The position numbers and the translations under genes are program-made. DNA of 64,000 nucleotides from JAGQWW01 sp041392845 (GTDB lineage: Bacteria > Bacteroidota > Bacteroidia > Chitinophagales > Saprospiraceae), in contig JAWKLG010000030.1 of the NCBI GenBank assembly GCA_041392845.1, positions 1-64,000 on the forward strand. The letters are read 5' to 3'. Numbering within the stretch: the first letter of the stretch is position 1; every line of letters starts with the position of its first letter. Below, one piece after another: positions 8,938 through 19,023 of the stretch. The notes under the pieces were generated by a model. That model saw only the letters and a program-made list of their open reading frames with translations, did no database searches and was not told where the DNA came from.

Positions 8938-9003
8938 GCGAAATCAGTTTAAAAATTTGAGCCGCGAAGGTAATTATTTTTAGCCTTTAAATGGGCAACT
9001 CCA

Positions 9004-11391
9004 TTAGGCCATTTCTACAATGGTAACTCCATTTCCACCAAATTCCTGCTCAGGATGATAAATCTCCTGAATGTCCTGGTATTCCTGAAGTTTCCTTTTT
9101 ACGGCTTTTCTTAAAACTCCATCACCTTTGCCATGGACAATTCGCAGGGTGTTTGCATTGGTCATCAAGGCCTGGTCTACAAAATCTTCTAAGACCTTCA
9201 TGGCATCTGCCATTCTTAATCCTCGTATGTCTATTTTGCTTTCAAAGTTTGAATTGGCAGAAACTGTATCAGTGGTTATACTGAGTGCCGTTTTTTTGTC
9301 CAATGGTTCTCTTGATAAAACCAATTCGCGAAGTGGGAGGGTCATTCGTAGATCTCCGACTTTTACAATGGCCTTTTTCTTTTCTATAATTTCAACTTCA
9401 CCATTGGTACCACTACTTCTTATCTTAACAAAATCCCCAACCTTGATTTCTTCCTCTTTCTTCTTTTTATCCGGCTCGAAATAGACCTTTTCTCTTAAAT
9501 CTTTGACCTCCTCCTGAAGTTCTTTTTGATCCTTTTTGGTTTCAACGATCAGTTGTTTTGCTTTTTCCAGGTTCTGTTGCTCCCTGATTTCTTTGATGAG
9601 CTTGTTGAGTTCCCTTGATTCCTGAGCCGCTTCCTGCATGGCTTTTTCTTTGGCCTCCAGCTTAATTTTCTTGCGTCTGAATTCCAAATCCCTCGACATG
9701 TCTTCGTAGGATTTCATAAGCCGATCCAGGTCTTTTTCTCTTTTTTTGATGGATTCTAATTTCTCCTCCACTTCCTGCTTTTCTCGCTGCAAATCAATCA
9801 ACAACTCATCTACTGCTCGTTCATTTTTTCCGGCACGATGTCGTGCATATTTCAACACTTCTTTGGGAAGTCCGGTTTTGGTTGCAATTTCAAAGGCATA
9901 AGAACTACCCGGACGACCAACTTTTAATTCATAAGTGGGAGCGAGGGAATCTTTGTCAAAATGCATGGCTCCATTCACGATGCCTTTTGCCTTGAATGCA
10001 AACATTTTGAGGTTGGAATAATGCGTGGTAATCACACCGTAAACTCCTTTTTCATTCAGTATTTTTAAAATGGCTTCTGCAATGGCTCCTCCGATTTTCG
10101 GATCGGTTCCACTTCCAAATTCATCTATCAAAACCAAGGTCGATTTATCAGACTTTTCAAGGAAGTTACGCATGTTTTCCAATCTGGAAGAATAAGTACT
10201 CAGGTCATCTTCCAAAGATTGTTGGTCACCGATGTCGGAAAATATCTTTTTAAAAATACCCATTTCGGTATCTCCCCTCACTGGAACCAGAAACCCAGAT
10301 TGCACCATGAGTTGAAGCAAGCCAACTGCCTTCATAAAAATGGACTTTCCACCGGCATTGGGTCCACTCACCAATAGAATCCTGTTATCGTACAAAAGTG
10401 TAAGGTCAAATGGAATGGTCTTTTTGCCGAGTTGTTTGTTTTTTAAAAGAAGAAGCGGATGGTAAGCCTGCCAAATTCCAAAGAATATATCTTCCCTGAT
10501 TTTTGGAGCCATGGCACCCATTTTTAAGCCCAATCTTCCTTTTGCCTGGATAACATCCAGTTTTACCAAAACAGATTGATAGCCTGCCATTGAGTCAGAA
10601 TAAGGGTGCAACATTGCACACAGCTCTTTCAAAAGCCGATAAATTTCCCTTTTCTCCTCCGTTTCCAGGTCAAAAATGTCGTTGTTGATGTCGATGATGG
10701 GTTCCGGTTCCAAAAATGCAGTCTGACCAGTTGCAGATTCGTCGTGAATGATACCCCTGATTTTCCGTTTGTGTTCTGAGGGAACAGATAAAACTCGTCT
10801 CCCGTTTCTAATACTTTCCACACTATCCGTCAGCCAACCTTTATTGCGAAAATCCATGACCAGGTTTTTGAAAACCTTGTCCAGTTCACGCTGTTTGGAT
10901 GCAATTTGTTTTTTGATTTTTAAAAGTAGGGGAGAAGCATCCGGTCTGATATCGCCATTTTCATCAATGACAATATTAATAGCCTTTATTAATCCCGGAT
11001 CGAAGTCGAAATCGCGAATGATATCGAATAGATGGGGATACTTCAGTTTTCGTCCGGGATTGAAATAATTATTTACTTCCCCAAAATTTCTCAATATTCT
11101 GTTGATCCGTTGGATTCCTTCAATGGATAGGACATAACCTTCGATGGCAAGCATTTCCAAATCCTGGGAAATGTCTTCGAAGGCAGAAAGAGGAAGCCTG
11201 TCGTTGGTTTCCATTCCTTCTTTCATCTCCTTGGTTTGTTCCAAAGAGCGGGTGATGATATTCAATCCCGATTGTGGGTAAATTCTTTTTACTTCGGCTT
11301 TCCCCAATTCACTCAAACACTCATTTTCAGTGATGGCCAATATCTTATCAAATTCAAGCCTTTCTAAAACATCCTTCGGCTCCAGTGTCAT
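9004..11391 (-). CDS. mutS2: MutS2 family ATPase/endonuclease
   Basis: The protein has 795 residues from the ATG at 11391 (MTLEPKDVLERLEFD); an upstream start at 11475 would add 28 residues unlike the family. Domain order: MutS clamp/lever region, Walker A VSGPNAGGKS, Walker B TLVLIDEFGSGTDP, a long charged coiled coil, then a KOW-like segment and the C-terminal Smr domain with IDIRGLR and HGKGDGVLR. MutS2 acts in suppression of recombination and, in Bacillus, in splitting collided ribosomes; it has no mismatch-repair domain I. It stands alone, divergent from the next gene. Confidence 0.93.
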   Translation of the reverse strand: MTLEPKDVLERLEFDKILAITENECLSELGKAEVKRIYPQSGLNIITRSLEQTKEMKEGMETNDRLPLSAFEDISQDLEMLAIEGYVLSIEGIQRINRILRNFGEVNNYFNPGRKLKYPHLFDIIRDFDFDPGLIKAINIVIDENGDIRPDASPLLLKIKKQIASKQRELDKVFKNLVMDFRNKGWLTDSVESIRNGRRVLSVPSEHKRKIRGIIHDESATGQTAFLEPEPIIDINNDIFDLETEEKREIYRLLKELCAMLHPYSDSMAGYQSVLVKLDVIQAKGRLGLKMGAMAPKIREDIFFGIWQAYHPLLLLKNKQLGKKTIPFDLTLLYDNRILLVSGPNAGGKSIFMKAVGLLQLMVQSGFLVPVRGDTEMGIFKKIFSDIGDQQSLEDDLSTYSSRLENMRNFLEKSDKSTLVLIDEFGSGTDPKIGGAIAEAILKILNEKGVYGVITTHYSNLKMFAFKAKGIVNGAMHFDKDSLAPTYELKVGRPGSSYAFEIATKTGLPKEVLKYARHRAGKNERAVDELLIDLQREKQEVEEKLESIKKREKDLDRLMKSYEDMSRDLEFRRKKIKLEAKEKAMQEAAQESRELNKLIKEIREQQNLEKAKQLIVETKKDQKELQEEVKDLREKVYFEPDKKKKEEEIKVGDFVKIRSSGTNGEVEIIEKKKAIVKVGDLRMTLPLRELVLSREPLDKKTALSITTDTVSANSNFESKIDIRGLRMADAMKVLEDFVDQALMTNANTLRIVHGKGDGVLRKAVKRKLQEYQDIQEIYHPEQEFGGNGVTIVEMA

Positions 11392-11612
11392 TCGAAATTT
11401 CTTTTTTGCGAAAATAAACCATTCTCCAGCATATGGAAATAATCGAAAGGCATGGAAAGTTCCAATCAACCGCAATTTTTTTCCATTCAGCTGTTAAAAC
11501 TTGAAAAAAGCACCTTGAAAAAGCACATTGAAGTACCTGCCGGCCCAAAATGGTATTGATTTTGATTTTTTGATTTCCGAAGCAAAGAAACTTCGGGCCA
11601 AAACCAAAACTT

Positions 11613-12305
11613 ATGACTTGCTACCATGCCTGGTGGGTTCTTTGTGCATGCACTCTATTGTTTGCATCTTGTCAAAAAGATGATCTTTCTCCTGACAATA
11701 ACTTTGTCAATTTCAAATCCTTACAAGTCGGTCAACAAAGCAGGTTTGTTCTTTTCAAAGGAGAAGATTACAAAAGCAATGCTAATTTTGATTTCACCTA
11801 TACAAATGATACCCTGGTAGTAGAAGTCCTCGAAAAAAAGTCAGACGGATACTTGGTTCGTGAGTTCCTTTCTACTGGTTCGGCTTCGCTCAACGGACAA
11901 AACAATGTCGCTTTTGCTGATTTAGAGATTCAATATTTTATAGAAAAAAACGGAAACCAAATCCGAATCAAATACCCCAACTTTCGCCAAAACTCCAGGC
12001 TATTTCTATTCCCAACTGAATTTGGAGGGACCATAAACCTGGAAGAAACAGTAGATCCTCAAGTTGAAGTTAAAGGTTGGAAAACAAACCTGCCTTATTC
12101 AACAGCTTATGTTGAAGCTGCCACCAATATGGATTTGTTTGGGAAGAGCTACAAAAACCTGAATTTCATGATGGACAATCGTCCTATGAAACAAAGAGGT
12201 AGCGGTATCACTCATATTTATAACAAAGATTACGGAATGGTAAGGGTAAGCGAATATTCCTCTCTTACAGGAAAAGGTTACGGTTGGGATTTATTGCCAA
12301 ACTAG
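11613..12305 (+). CDS. Lipoprotein of unknown function
   Basis: A 230-residue protein with an SpII signal (LLFASC, Cys20) and then a mature part rich in beta-strand patterns, KSLQVGQQSRFVLFKGEDY and FTYTNDTLVVEVLEK. I do not recognise a family; it probably faces the periplasm or outer membrane. It converges on aroC so tightly that the four bases CTAG at 12302-12305 hold both stop codons. No terminator is visible between them. Confidence 0.7.
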   Translation: MTCYHAWWVLCACTLLFASCQKDDLSPDNNFVNFKSLQVGQQSRFVLFKGEDYKSNANFDFTYTNDTLVVEVLEKKSDGYLVREFLSTGSASLNGQNNVAFADLEIQYFIEKNGNQIRIKYPNFRQNSRLFLFPTEFGGTINLEETVDPQVEVKGWKTNLPYSTAYVEAATNMDLFGKSYKNLNFMMDNRPMKQRGSGITHIYNKDYGMVRVSEYSSLTGKGYGWDLLPN

Positions 12306-13381
12306 ATTCTATTCAATCTTGCTCTCAATGCATGATCGGCGAGGACCAATGCAACCATAGCTTCCACAATCGGAACTGCCCTTGGTAAAACGCATGGGTC
12401 ATGTCTACCTTTTCCCTGAATAGTAGTTGGATTACCTTTGGAATCGACTGATTCCTGATCTTTCATGAGGGTGGCAGTTGGTTTGAAAGCAGCCTTGAAA
12501 TAAATTTCCATTCCATTACTGATGCCTCCCTGTATTCCTCCGGAATAATTGGTCGAAGTTTTTATCAAATCTCCTTCTTTTACGAAAAGATCATTGTGCT
12601 CAGAACCCAACATACTGGTTCCTTCAAATCCGCTACCGATTTCAAAACCTTTACAAGCATTGATGCTTAAAATGGCCTTTCCTAAATCAGCATGCAATTT
12701 GTCAAAAACAGGTTCTCCCCATCCAGCAGGTACATTTCGGATGTTGCAATGAATCACTCCACCTACTGAATCTCCCTTTTTACGAACATCCACCACAAAA
12801 TCCTCCATTTTAGCAGCTAGTTCAGCATCCGGACACCGTACAATATTGGCTTCAATAAGGGATTCTTCATAATGACTTCCCGGATTTTCCATGCCTAGAT
12901 GCCCAATTTGGGAGACGTAAGTGCTTATTTTTATATTAAAATGATTTAAAAATGCTTTTGCCACTGCTCCTGCAGCAACCCTCGCTGCCGTTTCTCTGGC
13001 ACTTGAACGACCGCCACCACGGTAATCTCTAAAACCAAATTTTGCATCCCAGGTAAAGTCGGCATGAGATGGGCGATAAGAATCAGCAATATGACTGTAG
13101 TCTTTTGACTTCGCGTCTTCATTTTCTATGACGATGGCGATGGGTGTTCCGGTAGTTTTTCCTTCAAAAACACCTGAAAGGATCTTGGCCAGGTCCTTCT
13201 CTTTCCTTTGAGTGGTTATTCTGGATTGACCAGGCTTTCTTTTGTCTAAATCTGCCTGAATTAAAGCCTCCGAAATCTCCAATCCAGCCGGACAGCCATC
13301 GATAATGACTCCAATGGCCTTTCCATGCGATTCTCCAAATGTATTTATCGTAAATACTTTCCCAAAACTACTTCCTGCCAT
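12302..13381 (-). CDS. aroC: Chorismate synthase
   Basis: A 359-residue protein of normal length. Signature blocks are present: GESHGKAIGVIIDGCPAGL at the N terminus, RPSHADFTWDAKFGFRDYRGGGRSSARETAARVAAGA in the middle (FMN and EPSP site) and GGIQGGISNGMEI later. It makes chorismate from EPSP, the last shared step to aromatic amino acids. Chorismate is also the substrate of MqnA, encoded at 25.5 kb. The sterol-desaturase-like gene lies 16 bases upstream on the same strand, so they may be co-transcribed. Confidence 0.96.
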   Translation of the reverse strand: MAGSSFGKVFTINTFGESHGKAIGVIIDGCPAGLEISEALIQADLDKRKPGQSRITTQRKEKDLAKILSGVFEGKTTGTPIAIVIENEDAKSKDYSHIADSYRPSHADFTWDAKFGFRDYRGGGRSSARETAARVAAGAVAKAFLNHFNIKISTYVSQIGHLGMENPGSHYEESLIEANIVRCPDAELAAKMEDFVVDVRKKGDSVGGVIHCNIRNVPAGWGEPVFDKLHADLGKAILSINACKGFEIGSGFEGTSMLGSEHNDLFVKEGDLIKTSTNYSGGIQGGISNGMEIYFKAAFKPTATLMKDQESVDSKGNPTTIQGKGRHDPCVLPRAVPIVEAMVALVLADHALRARLNRI

Positions 13382-13397
13382 GGAGTTGAAAGATATT

Positions 13398-14672
13398 TTA
13401 AGAAACAGCTACACTGGCCTTATCGTCAGCAACTACTTCCGTTTTTACAAAATAGATGGTCATCAATAAAGAAAACAAAAAGAACACCGAAAGGATGATA
13501 CCACTGAAAGGAATAAATTGTTCCATCCCAAACCAGCCATCCAAATAATAAATAAGTCCTAGTCCAAATAAAGCCCTCAAAAACTCAGTTAGGATGGCCC
13601 ATTTTGATTTGTCCATCAAGGTAGTATAGGAGAAAACAGACAGGCCCAGGAATAATCCGTACAGCAAAATCAGACCAAATGAATAGTCAGCAATTCTATT
13701 GAACATGTACAACATCAAAATCAAACCTACTACCAATTGAACCCAGGACCAAATTGTCAAAGACTTCGAAAGCCCGGTGTCATATTTTTTTTGAGCATAA
13801 GGATCTTCGATGATTTCTATCGGATATTTTTCTGCTACATCTTCGGGTCTCCAACCAGTTGGTTTGAACCAAATTTTAAGTTTGTCCTTCCATGATTTGG
13901 TTCGCCAGGCATCCATAAAAATCAACCAAAAATGTTGGAAATTGATCCAAAAAGGATTCCAGGTATTCACCTGTCTTTTCACACCGTAAACAGGTGGTAT
14001 TTCCTTCAATTCAGGTTGAAAGGTGCCAAAAATCTTATCCCAAAAAATGAAAACCTGACCATAATTCTTATCTAAATATTCAGCATTGATGGCATGGTGT
14101 ACCCTATGGTGTGAAGGTGTCACAAACAAAACTTCAAACCAACCCATTTTGTCGATTAATCTCGTATGATACCAAAACTGGGCAAACAAATGCAAGGGCG
14201 CAATCACAGCAATAACCTTTTCCGGAACACCTACCAGGGCAGCGGGTATCATGAAAAAGGCAATGAAAGAGGTGATATTTGAAATGGACTGACGCAAAGC
14301 GCAGGAAAGATTGAACTCTTCGGAACTGTGGTGAATGATGTGCCGGTTCCAAAATATATTGATTTCATGTTCGAGTCGATGAATCCAATATCCGGCAAAA
14401 TCGATGGCAACAAAGGCGATCAAGTAGACCAGCCAAGTCGATTTGATTTCAAACAAAGCGATATGCTCAACCAGCCATCCATAACTGATGATGACCACCG
14501 AAAGCCCCAGAACATCTTTGATGGTATTGGTCATGCCCGAACTAAGACTGGAAATCATATCAGGACCCCGATTTATCTTCAAACCTTTCTTCCACGACCA
14601 AAGCGCTTCAATCCCTATTAAAAGAATGAAAAATGGAATGGCAAAATTCAAAACCTGGGCGTAGGACTCCAT
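13398..14672 (-). CDS. Sterol desaturase/fatty acid hydroxylase family membrane enzyme
   Basis: A 424-residue polytopic membrane protein. Histidine boxes of the fatty acid hydroxylase superfamily are visible: HRLEHEINIFWNRHIIHHSS (HxxxH and HxxHH type) and later THSHHRVHHAINAEYLD-like spacing in PSHHRVHHAI. They bind a diiron centre that oxidises lipid substrates at the membrane. The C-terminal third adds about four further hydrophobic helices, as in the alkylglycerol monooxygenase-like branch. The substrate cannot be read from sequence. It sits 16 bases upstream of aroC. Confidence 0.87.
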   Translation of the reverse strand: MESYAQVLNFAIPFFILLIGIEALWSWKKGLKINRGPDMISSLSSGMTNTIKDVLGLSVVIISYGWLVEHIALFEIKSTWLVYLIAFVAIDFAGYWIHRLEHEINIFWNRHIIHHSSEEFNLSCALRQSISNITSFIAFFMIPAALVGVPEKVIAVIAPLHLFAQFWYHTRLIDKMGWFEVLFVTPSHHRVHHAINAEYLDKNYGQVFIFWDKIFGTFQPELKEIPPVYGVKRQVNTWNPFWINFQHFWLIFMDAWRTKSWKDKLKIWFKPTGWRPEDVAEKYPIEIIEDPYAQKKYDTGLSKSLTIWSWVQLVVGLILMLYMFNRIADYSFGLILLYGLFLGLSVFSYTTLMDKSKWAILTEFLRALFGLGLIYYLDGWFGMEQFIPFSGIILSVFFLFSLLMTIYFVKTEVVADDKASVAVS

Positions 14673-14795
14673 TTATAAGCGCTTTTTTACAAAGATAATT
14701 TATTAAAATATAAATCGATTGAACCTAAGCTTCGCTCAGACGTCAATAAGCTTTAATTTTTAGAAAAATAATAGGACTTGAACCATCAAAAGCCC

Positions 14796-14803
14796 TAATT
14801 TTG
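14796..14803 (+). promoter_or_regulatory. Bacteroidota -7 box TAATTTTG before dusB
   Basis: A TAATTTTG octamer (consensus TAnnTTTG) lies 16 bases before the dusB ATG, with a TTG at 14778-14780. The TTG spacing is shorter than the usual 19-21, so only the -7 box is well supported. It implies a very short leader. Confidence 0.5.
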
Positions 14804-14819
14804 TTTAAAATTTTTAAAA

Positions 14820-15818
14820 ATGGTAAAAATCGGTGATGTAGAACTTGGGGATTTCCCTCTTTTGCTGGCTCCAATGGAAGATGTGAGTGATCCGCCTTTC
14901 AGGGCTTTGTGCAAAAAGCAGGGCTGTGACATGATGTACACCGAGTTCATTTCTGTGGAAGGATTGATTCGCGATGCAGACAAAAGTGTGCAGAAACTGG
15001 ACATTTACGATTATGAACGTCCAATAGGAATTCAAATCTTCGGGGCAGAATTGGAATCTATGCAACGTGCTGCCGAGATAGTTGAAGAGGCCAAACCTGA
15101 AGTGCTGGATATCAATTTTGGCTGTCCGGTGAAAAAGGTAGTTTGCAAGGAAGCCGGTGCAGGAATTTTAAAAAACATTCCCAAAATGGTCGAACTGACC
15201 AAGGCAATCGTTGATGCGACGAATTTGCCTGTCACAGTGAAAACCAGATTGGGTTGGGACGATGATTCGATTCAAATAGAAGAAGTAGCAGAAAGGTTGC
15301 AAGATGTAGGAATTAAAGCATTGTCCATCCATGGTAGAACCCGCAAACAAATGTACAAGGGTGAAGCAGATTGGACTCTCATCGGAAAAGTAAAAGAGAA
15401 TCCAAGGATCCAGATTCCAATTTTTGGAAATGGGGATATAGATTCTCCCCAAAAAGCACTGGAGTATAAAAATAAGTATGGGGTAGATGGCGTCATGATT
15501 GGACGGGCAAGTATAGGGTATCCCTGGATTTTCAGGGAAATCAAACATTTCCTGGCAACTGGTGAAATGTTGGAACCTCCAACAGTTGAAGAAAGGGTTG
15601 CTGCAGCAAGAGAACATCTGGAAAGGTCACTTGACTGGAAAGGACCAAAATTGGGGGTTCTTGAAATGAGAAGGCATTACACCAATTACTTCCGCGGTTT
15701 CCCTGGAATAAAATCCTACCGGGCCACCCTTGTTGCAGAGCATGATCCTGAAGTGCTTTTTGCTACGTTAAAAGAAATCGAAAAAGAATACGATGGGGTA
15801 GAATCCCTGGTTTCCTAA
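14820..15818 (+). CDS. dusB: tRNA-dihydrouridine synthase DusB
   Basis: A 332-residue flavoenzyme. It begins with the TIM-barrel Dus pattern PLLLAPMEDVSDPPFRALC, then QIFGAELESMQRAAEI, the catalytic-cysteine region DINFGCPVKKVVCKEAGAG and the FMN-binding block VDGVMIGRASIGYPWIF. It reduces uridines in tRNA to dihydrouridine using NADPH. The DusB subtype fits the NFGCPVKKV context and the C-terminal helical domain (MRRHYTNYFRGFPG). A gene for a membrane protein follows after 10 bases, so the two may be translated from one message. Confidence 0.94.
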   Translation: MVKIGDVELGDFPLLLAPMEDVSDPPFRALCKKQGCDMMYTEFISVEGLIRDADKSVQKLDIYDYERPIGIQIFGAELESMQRAAEIVEEAKPEVLDINFGCPVKKVVCKEAGAGILKNIPKMVELTKAIVDATNLPVTVKTRLGWDDDSIQIEEVAERLQDVGIKALSIHGRTRKQMYKGEADWTLIGKVKENPRIQIPIFGNGDIDSPQKALEYKNKYGVDGVMIGRASIGYPWIFREIKHFLATGEMLEPPTVEERVAAAREHLERSLDWKGPKLGVLEMRRHYTNYFRGFPGIKSYRATLVAEHDPEVLFATLKEIEKEYDGVESLVS

Positions 15819-15828
15819 AACCCGAACT

Positions 15829-17295
15829 TTGCAAAAGAAAATCCTAGCCCTTTCCTTGTTTTTGCTGGTCGCCATTTTTCAGGCGTACCTCAAATTTGAA
15901 TTCCACGAATGTTGGAAAGACGAATGGCAGGCCTGGTTTGTAGCCAAGGATATGTCCTGGTTTGAAATGTTCGATTTTCTAAGTTATGAAGGACACCCGA
16001 TTATCTGGTATGCCTGGCTGAAAATTGGCCAATTAATCACAGGTTTGTTTCCCATTTCGGAGGTGATTCAATTGAAGATTCTTCACTTTATCCCCTGGTT
16101 GGCCGTATTGTATGTCTTGTTGTTTAAAATGCGCGTTCCATCCTGGTTGGCCGGGTTTATTGCTATCAGTTTCTTTCCTTTTTTTGAATATGGATTGGTA
16201 TCGAGAGGCTATGTGTTTGTTATGCTTTTCAGTTTTTTGCTGGCTTATTTTGAAAAGGAAAAAAGAAGTAATTCGAAATTAGAAGCAGGACTTTTATTTC
16301 TGATTTGCCAAACGGAGGTGTTTGGTGCTTTTTTCGCATTGGCCTGGCTTTGGTACAAAGTTGCCGGTAAAAATGGCCTTCCGGATTATAAGGTATTTAA
16401 GGATAATCCCTATTTTAAGAATTTATCATGGGCAGTTGGCTTAGGTTGGGCTTTTCTCATTTTTTCCATTTTTCCTGAAACCCAAACGAATAATTATGGT
16501 GCAGCTGTAGTGGCCAATCCTTTTGACCCAATCCATTTAGGGACGGCTCTGCAAGGTGTTTTTGGCAATTCCTTTTTTGTAGGTTGGATGGAGGATACAG
16601 CCTCTGCCGGAGTTTCCGGTTTAGGTATTCTTTTGAGTTTTGCAGCCATTGGAATTATCGTTTTTTTATTTTTTAATAATAAAAAAGCCTTGACCACCTG
16701 GTTGTTTTTTATGCTGATGATGTTTTCGTTTTCGGTTTTAGTGTACCAGGGAGGTATTCGACATTGGGGAATGAGCCTGGTGTTTTTCTTTATGTTGCTT
16801 TCAGTTGCCCAGCCTGAAAATTGGTTGAAAAGTCCTTTGAAGTTAGCTGCTTTCGGAATAATTCTAATCGCCCAACTTTCCTATGCTTACTTGGCTGTGG
16901 TCAGAGAAGTCAAATTCCCTTATACCAATGCCAAGGAAACTGCAGCTTTTTTAAAAGAAAAAGTTCCTGAAACGGTACCGATTATTGCCATGAATAAATT
17001 TGCCGGGACACCGGTAGTTGGATATTTAGGACGTAAGATGTATTCCTTACCCGATGGAGAGGCTTTTTCTTATTTCAGATGGCTAGATAAAGTCTATGTT
17101 CCGGTTGAGGCAGAGTTTAAACAGTTTGCAAATTTTAAAAATGTAGGTGGATTGATCCTGTTGAGTGACAAGCCTTTGCCAAAGGAAAGGTACCCATCAA
17201 TCAAGCCATGGGAGACCTTTGATCGCTTCAATCTAAGGATGGAAAATTATTATCTTTATGTTTTTGATGTAAAGGATTTTGAGGCAAACCATTAA
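15829..17295 (+). CDS. Multi-pass membrane protein, possible GT-C glycosyltransferase
   Basis: A 488-residue protein with about ten hydrophobic helices and a soluble C-terminal region of about 120 residues. The start is TTG, 10 bases after dusB. The first periplasmic loop carries ECWKDEWQAWFV followed by a second loop with YEGHPIIWYAWLK; a conserved acidic pair in the first loop and an aromatic-rich second loop are the pattern of GT-C lipid-linked sugar transferases. I could not assign a family, so the enzymatic role is a suggestion. Its end overlaps the longest possible reading of the next gene, but not the chosen start. Confidence 0.7.
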   Translation: MQKKILALSLFLLVAIFQAYLKFEFHECWKDEWQAWFVAKDMSWFEMFDFLSYEGHPIIWYAWLKIGQLITGLFPISEVIQLKILHFIPWLAVLYVLLFKMRVPSWLAGFIAISFFPFFEYGLVSRGYVFVMLFSFLLAYFEKEKRSNSKLEAGLLFLICQTEVFGAFFALAWLWYKVAGKNGLPDYKVFKDNPYFKNLSWAVGLGWAFLIFSIFPETQTNNYGAAVVANPFDPIHLGTALQGVFGNSFFVGWMEDTASAGVSGLGILLSFAAIGIIVFLFFNNKKALTTWLFFMLMMFSFSVLVYQGGIRHWGMSLVFFFMLLSVAQPENWLKSPLKLAAFGIILIAQLSYAYLAVVREVKFPYTNAKETAAFLKEKVPETVPIIAMNKFAGTPVVGYLGRKMYSLPDGEAFSYFRWLDKVYVPVEAEFKQFANFKNVGGLILLSDKPLPKERYPSIKPWETFDRFNLRMENYYLYVFDVKDFEANH

Positions 17296-17305
17296 AAACA
17301 CCAAA

Positions 17306-18982
17306 ATGAAAACAATTCTACTTTCTCTGGTTCTCCTTTTTGTTGCATCAACTGGATCTCTTTTAGCTCAGGATTATGCTCCCAATCGCCTGGTTGCCAA
17401 GTTTAAAAGTCAACCAGAATTGATTGGATTTCCAGATGGTAGCCTTTCTGCAACTTGCTTGCTTGAGGATGAACAATTGTCTGACATTTTTATAAAAGAA
17501 CACTTGTTTGCTTTCAAAAAAACCACAAAGGAAAATGACAATGGTCCTTTTCAAAATATTTACATCCTAAGATTTGAGGGAAATGAAGATGTCCTTCAAA
17601 AGGTAGATCTTCTTCAAAAAACAGGACTTTTTGAATATGTTGAGCCGGATTATATAGGTACTGCAGGCGGAGTTCAAATGGAGCAAAGTCTACCACTTTT
17701 ATTGCCTAATGATCAGTTTTTCAGCAGGCAATGGAATATGGTGAATGATGGCACATTCACACTATCAACAGCAAAAGTTGATGCTGATATAGATATGGAT
17801 GAGGCCTGGAACATTCAACAAGGTTCCAATGCAGTTACGCTGGCTATTTTGGATAGTGGCCTAAAAATGGACCACCCGGAAATGTCAGGTCGCCTTTGGA
17901 CCAATCCCGGTGAAATAGCCGGGAATGGAATCGATGACGATAACAATGGATTTATAGATGATGTAAACGGCTGGGATTTTGTCAATACAGATGCCGATCC
18001 TACAGATGACCAGGGACATGGAAGCAATGTAACCGGAATCGCTGCTGCAACCGGCAACAACGGAATTGGTTATGCTGGTGTAGATTGGAATTGCAAGGTG
18101 ATGGTTTTAAAAATATTGGATTCTAATAATTCAGGATTCCTAAGCAAATGGGCAGAAGCGGTTACTTATGCTACAGACAATGGAGCTCATGTGATGAATA
18201 TGTCGGTAGGTGGTTCCGGAGCTTCAACTCCCTTGAAAACAGCAACAGATTACGCTTACGTCAACAATGCCAACATCGCAGCCTGTATGATGAATTTCAA
18301 CAATGTCACGACTTATTATCCGGCAGGGTTTGATCATACCATCGCTGTAGGATCGACCAATCCTGATGACACACGCACAGAACCATTTTTTTGGAGCGGA
18401 ACTTCCGGAAGTAATTATGGTGCGCACATTGATGTGACAGGTCCTGGTAATTATATTTACGGTTTGAGTAATACCAGCAACACCAATTACAATTCTTATT
18501 GGGGAGGTACTTCTCAAGCGACTCCTTTGGTAGCCGGACTTGCTAGTTTGGTACTTGCTCAAAACCCTTCTTTAAATCCTGACGACATCAGACAATTGAT
18601 AGAAGCAGGTGCTGAAGATCAGGTGGGTGACAATACCGATACTCCGGGTTTTGATATCTATTATGGACACGGAAGAATCAATGCATTCAATACTTTAAGC
18701 CTATTGACTTCCACCAGAGATGTTAAAATCTCAGAAAATAGTTTGATAATTGCGCCCAATCCGGTTAGAAAAGGTGAAAATATTTCCTTTGAAATTCCGG
18801 ATTCCTTTGATTCAGGTGACTTGACATTGAAGGATTTAAAAGGAAGGGCAGTAAAAGTTCAAAGAATAAACCAAGGGGATTTTATTCGAATTCCCATTCC
18901 ACAAAATATTGCTGGTGGAGTTTATTTTTTGGAACTAAAAGACCATAAATCGTATTTATCCGGTAAGATTCTGGTTTATTAG
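17306..18982 (+). CDS. Subtilisin-like (S8) protease with T9SS sorting domain
   Basis: A 558-residue secreted protease. Start at ATG 17306, which begins a clear SpI signal (MKTILLSLVLLFVASTGSLLAQ). A fervidolysin-like N-terminal propeptide (to about residue 120) precedes the S8 domain with the catalytic triad Asp183 (AILDSGL), His238 (GHGSNV) and Ser403 (GGTSQATPLVAG). A short C-terminal domain starting NSLIIAPNPVRKGENISF and ending GGVYFLELKD..SGKILVY is the type A T9SS sorting signal. The protein should be exported across the outer membrane by the type IX system and be cell-surface attached or released. All catalytic residues are intact. Confidence 0.93.
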   Translation: MKTILLSLVLLFVASTGSLLAQDYAPNRLVAKFKSQPELIGFPDGSLSATCLLEDEQLSDIFIKEHLFAFKKTTKENDNGPFQNIYILRFEGNEDVLQKVDLLQKTGLFEYVEPDYIGTAGGVQMEQSLPLLLPNDQFFSRQWNMVNDGTFTLSTAKVDADIDMDEAWNIQQGSNAVTLAILDSGLKMDHPEMSGRLWTNPGEIAGNGIDDDNNGFIDDVNGWDFVNTDADPTDDQGHGSNVTGIAAATGNNGIGYAGVDWNCKVMVLKILDSNNSGFLSKWAEAVTYATDNGAHVMNMSVGGSGASTPLKTATDYAYVNNANIAACMMNFNNVTTYYPAGFDHTIAVGSTNPDDTRTEPFFWSGTSGSNYGAHIDVTGPGNYIYGLSNTSNTNYNSYWGGTSQATPLVAGLASLVLAQNPSLNPDDIRQLIEAGAEDQVGDNTDTPGFDIYYGHGRINAFNTLSLLTSTRDVKISENSLIIAPNPVRKGENISFEIPDSFDSGDLTLKDLKGRAVKVQRINQGDFIRIPIPQNIAGGVYFLELKDHKSYLSGKILVY

Positions 18983-19023
18983 TTTTGTGCCGGATTTGAT
19001 AACAGAGAAAAATTTATCAGGAA

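Noticed and set aside
12302..12305. Shared CTAG stop of convergent genes as a special signal
   Set aside because: CTAG is its own complement and gives TAG on both strands; tight convergent ends like this are common.
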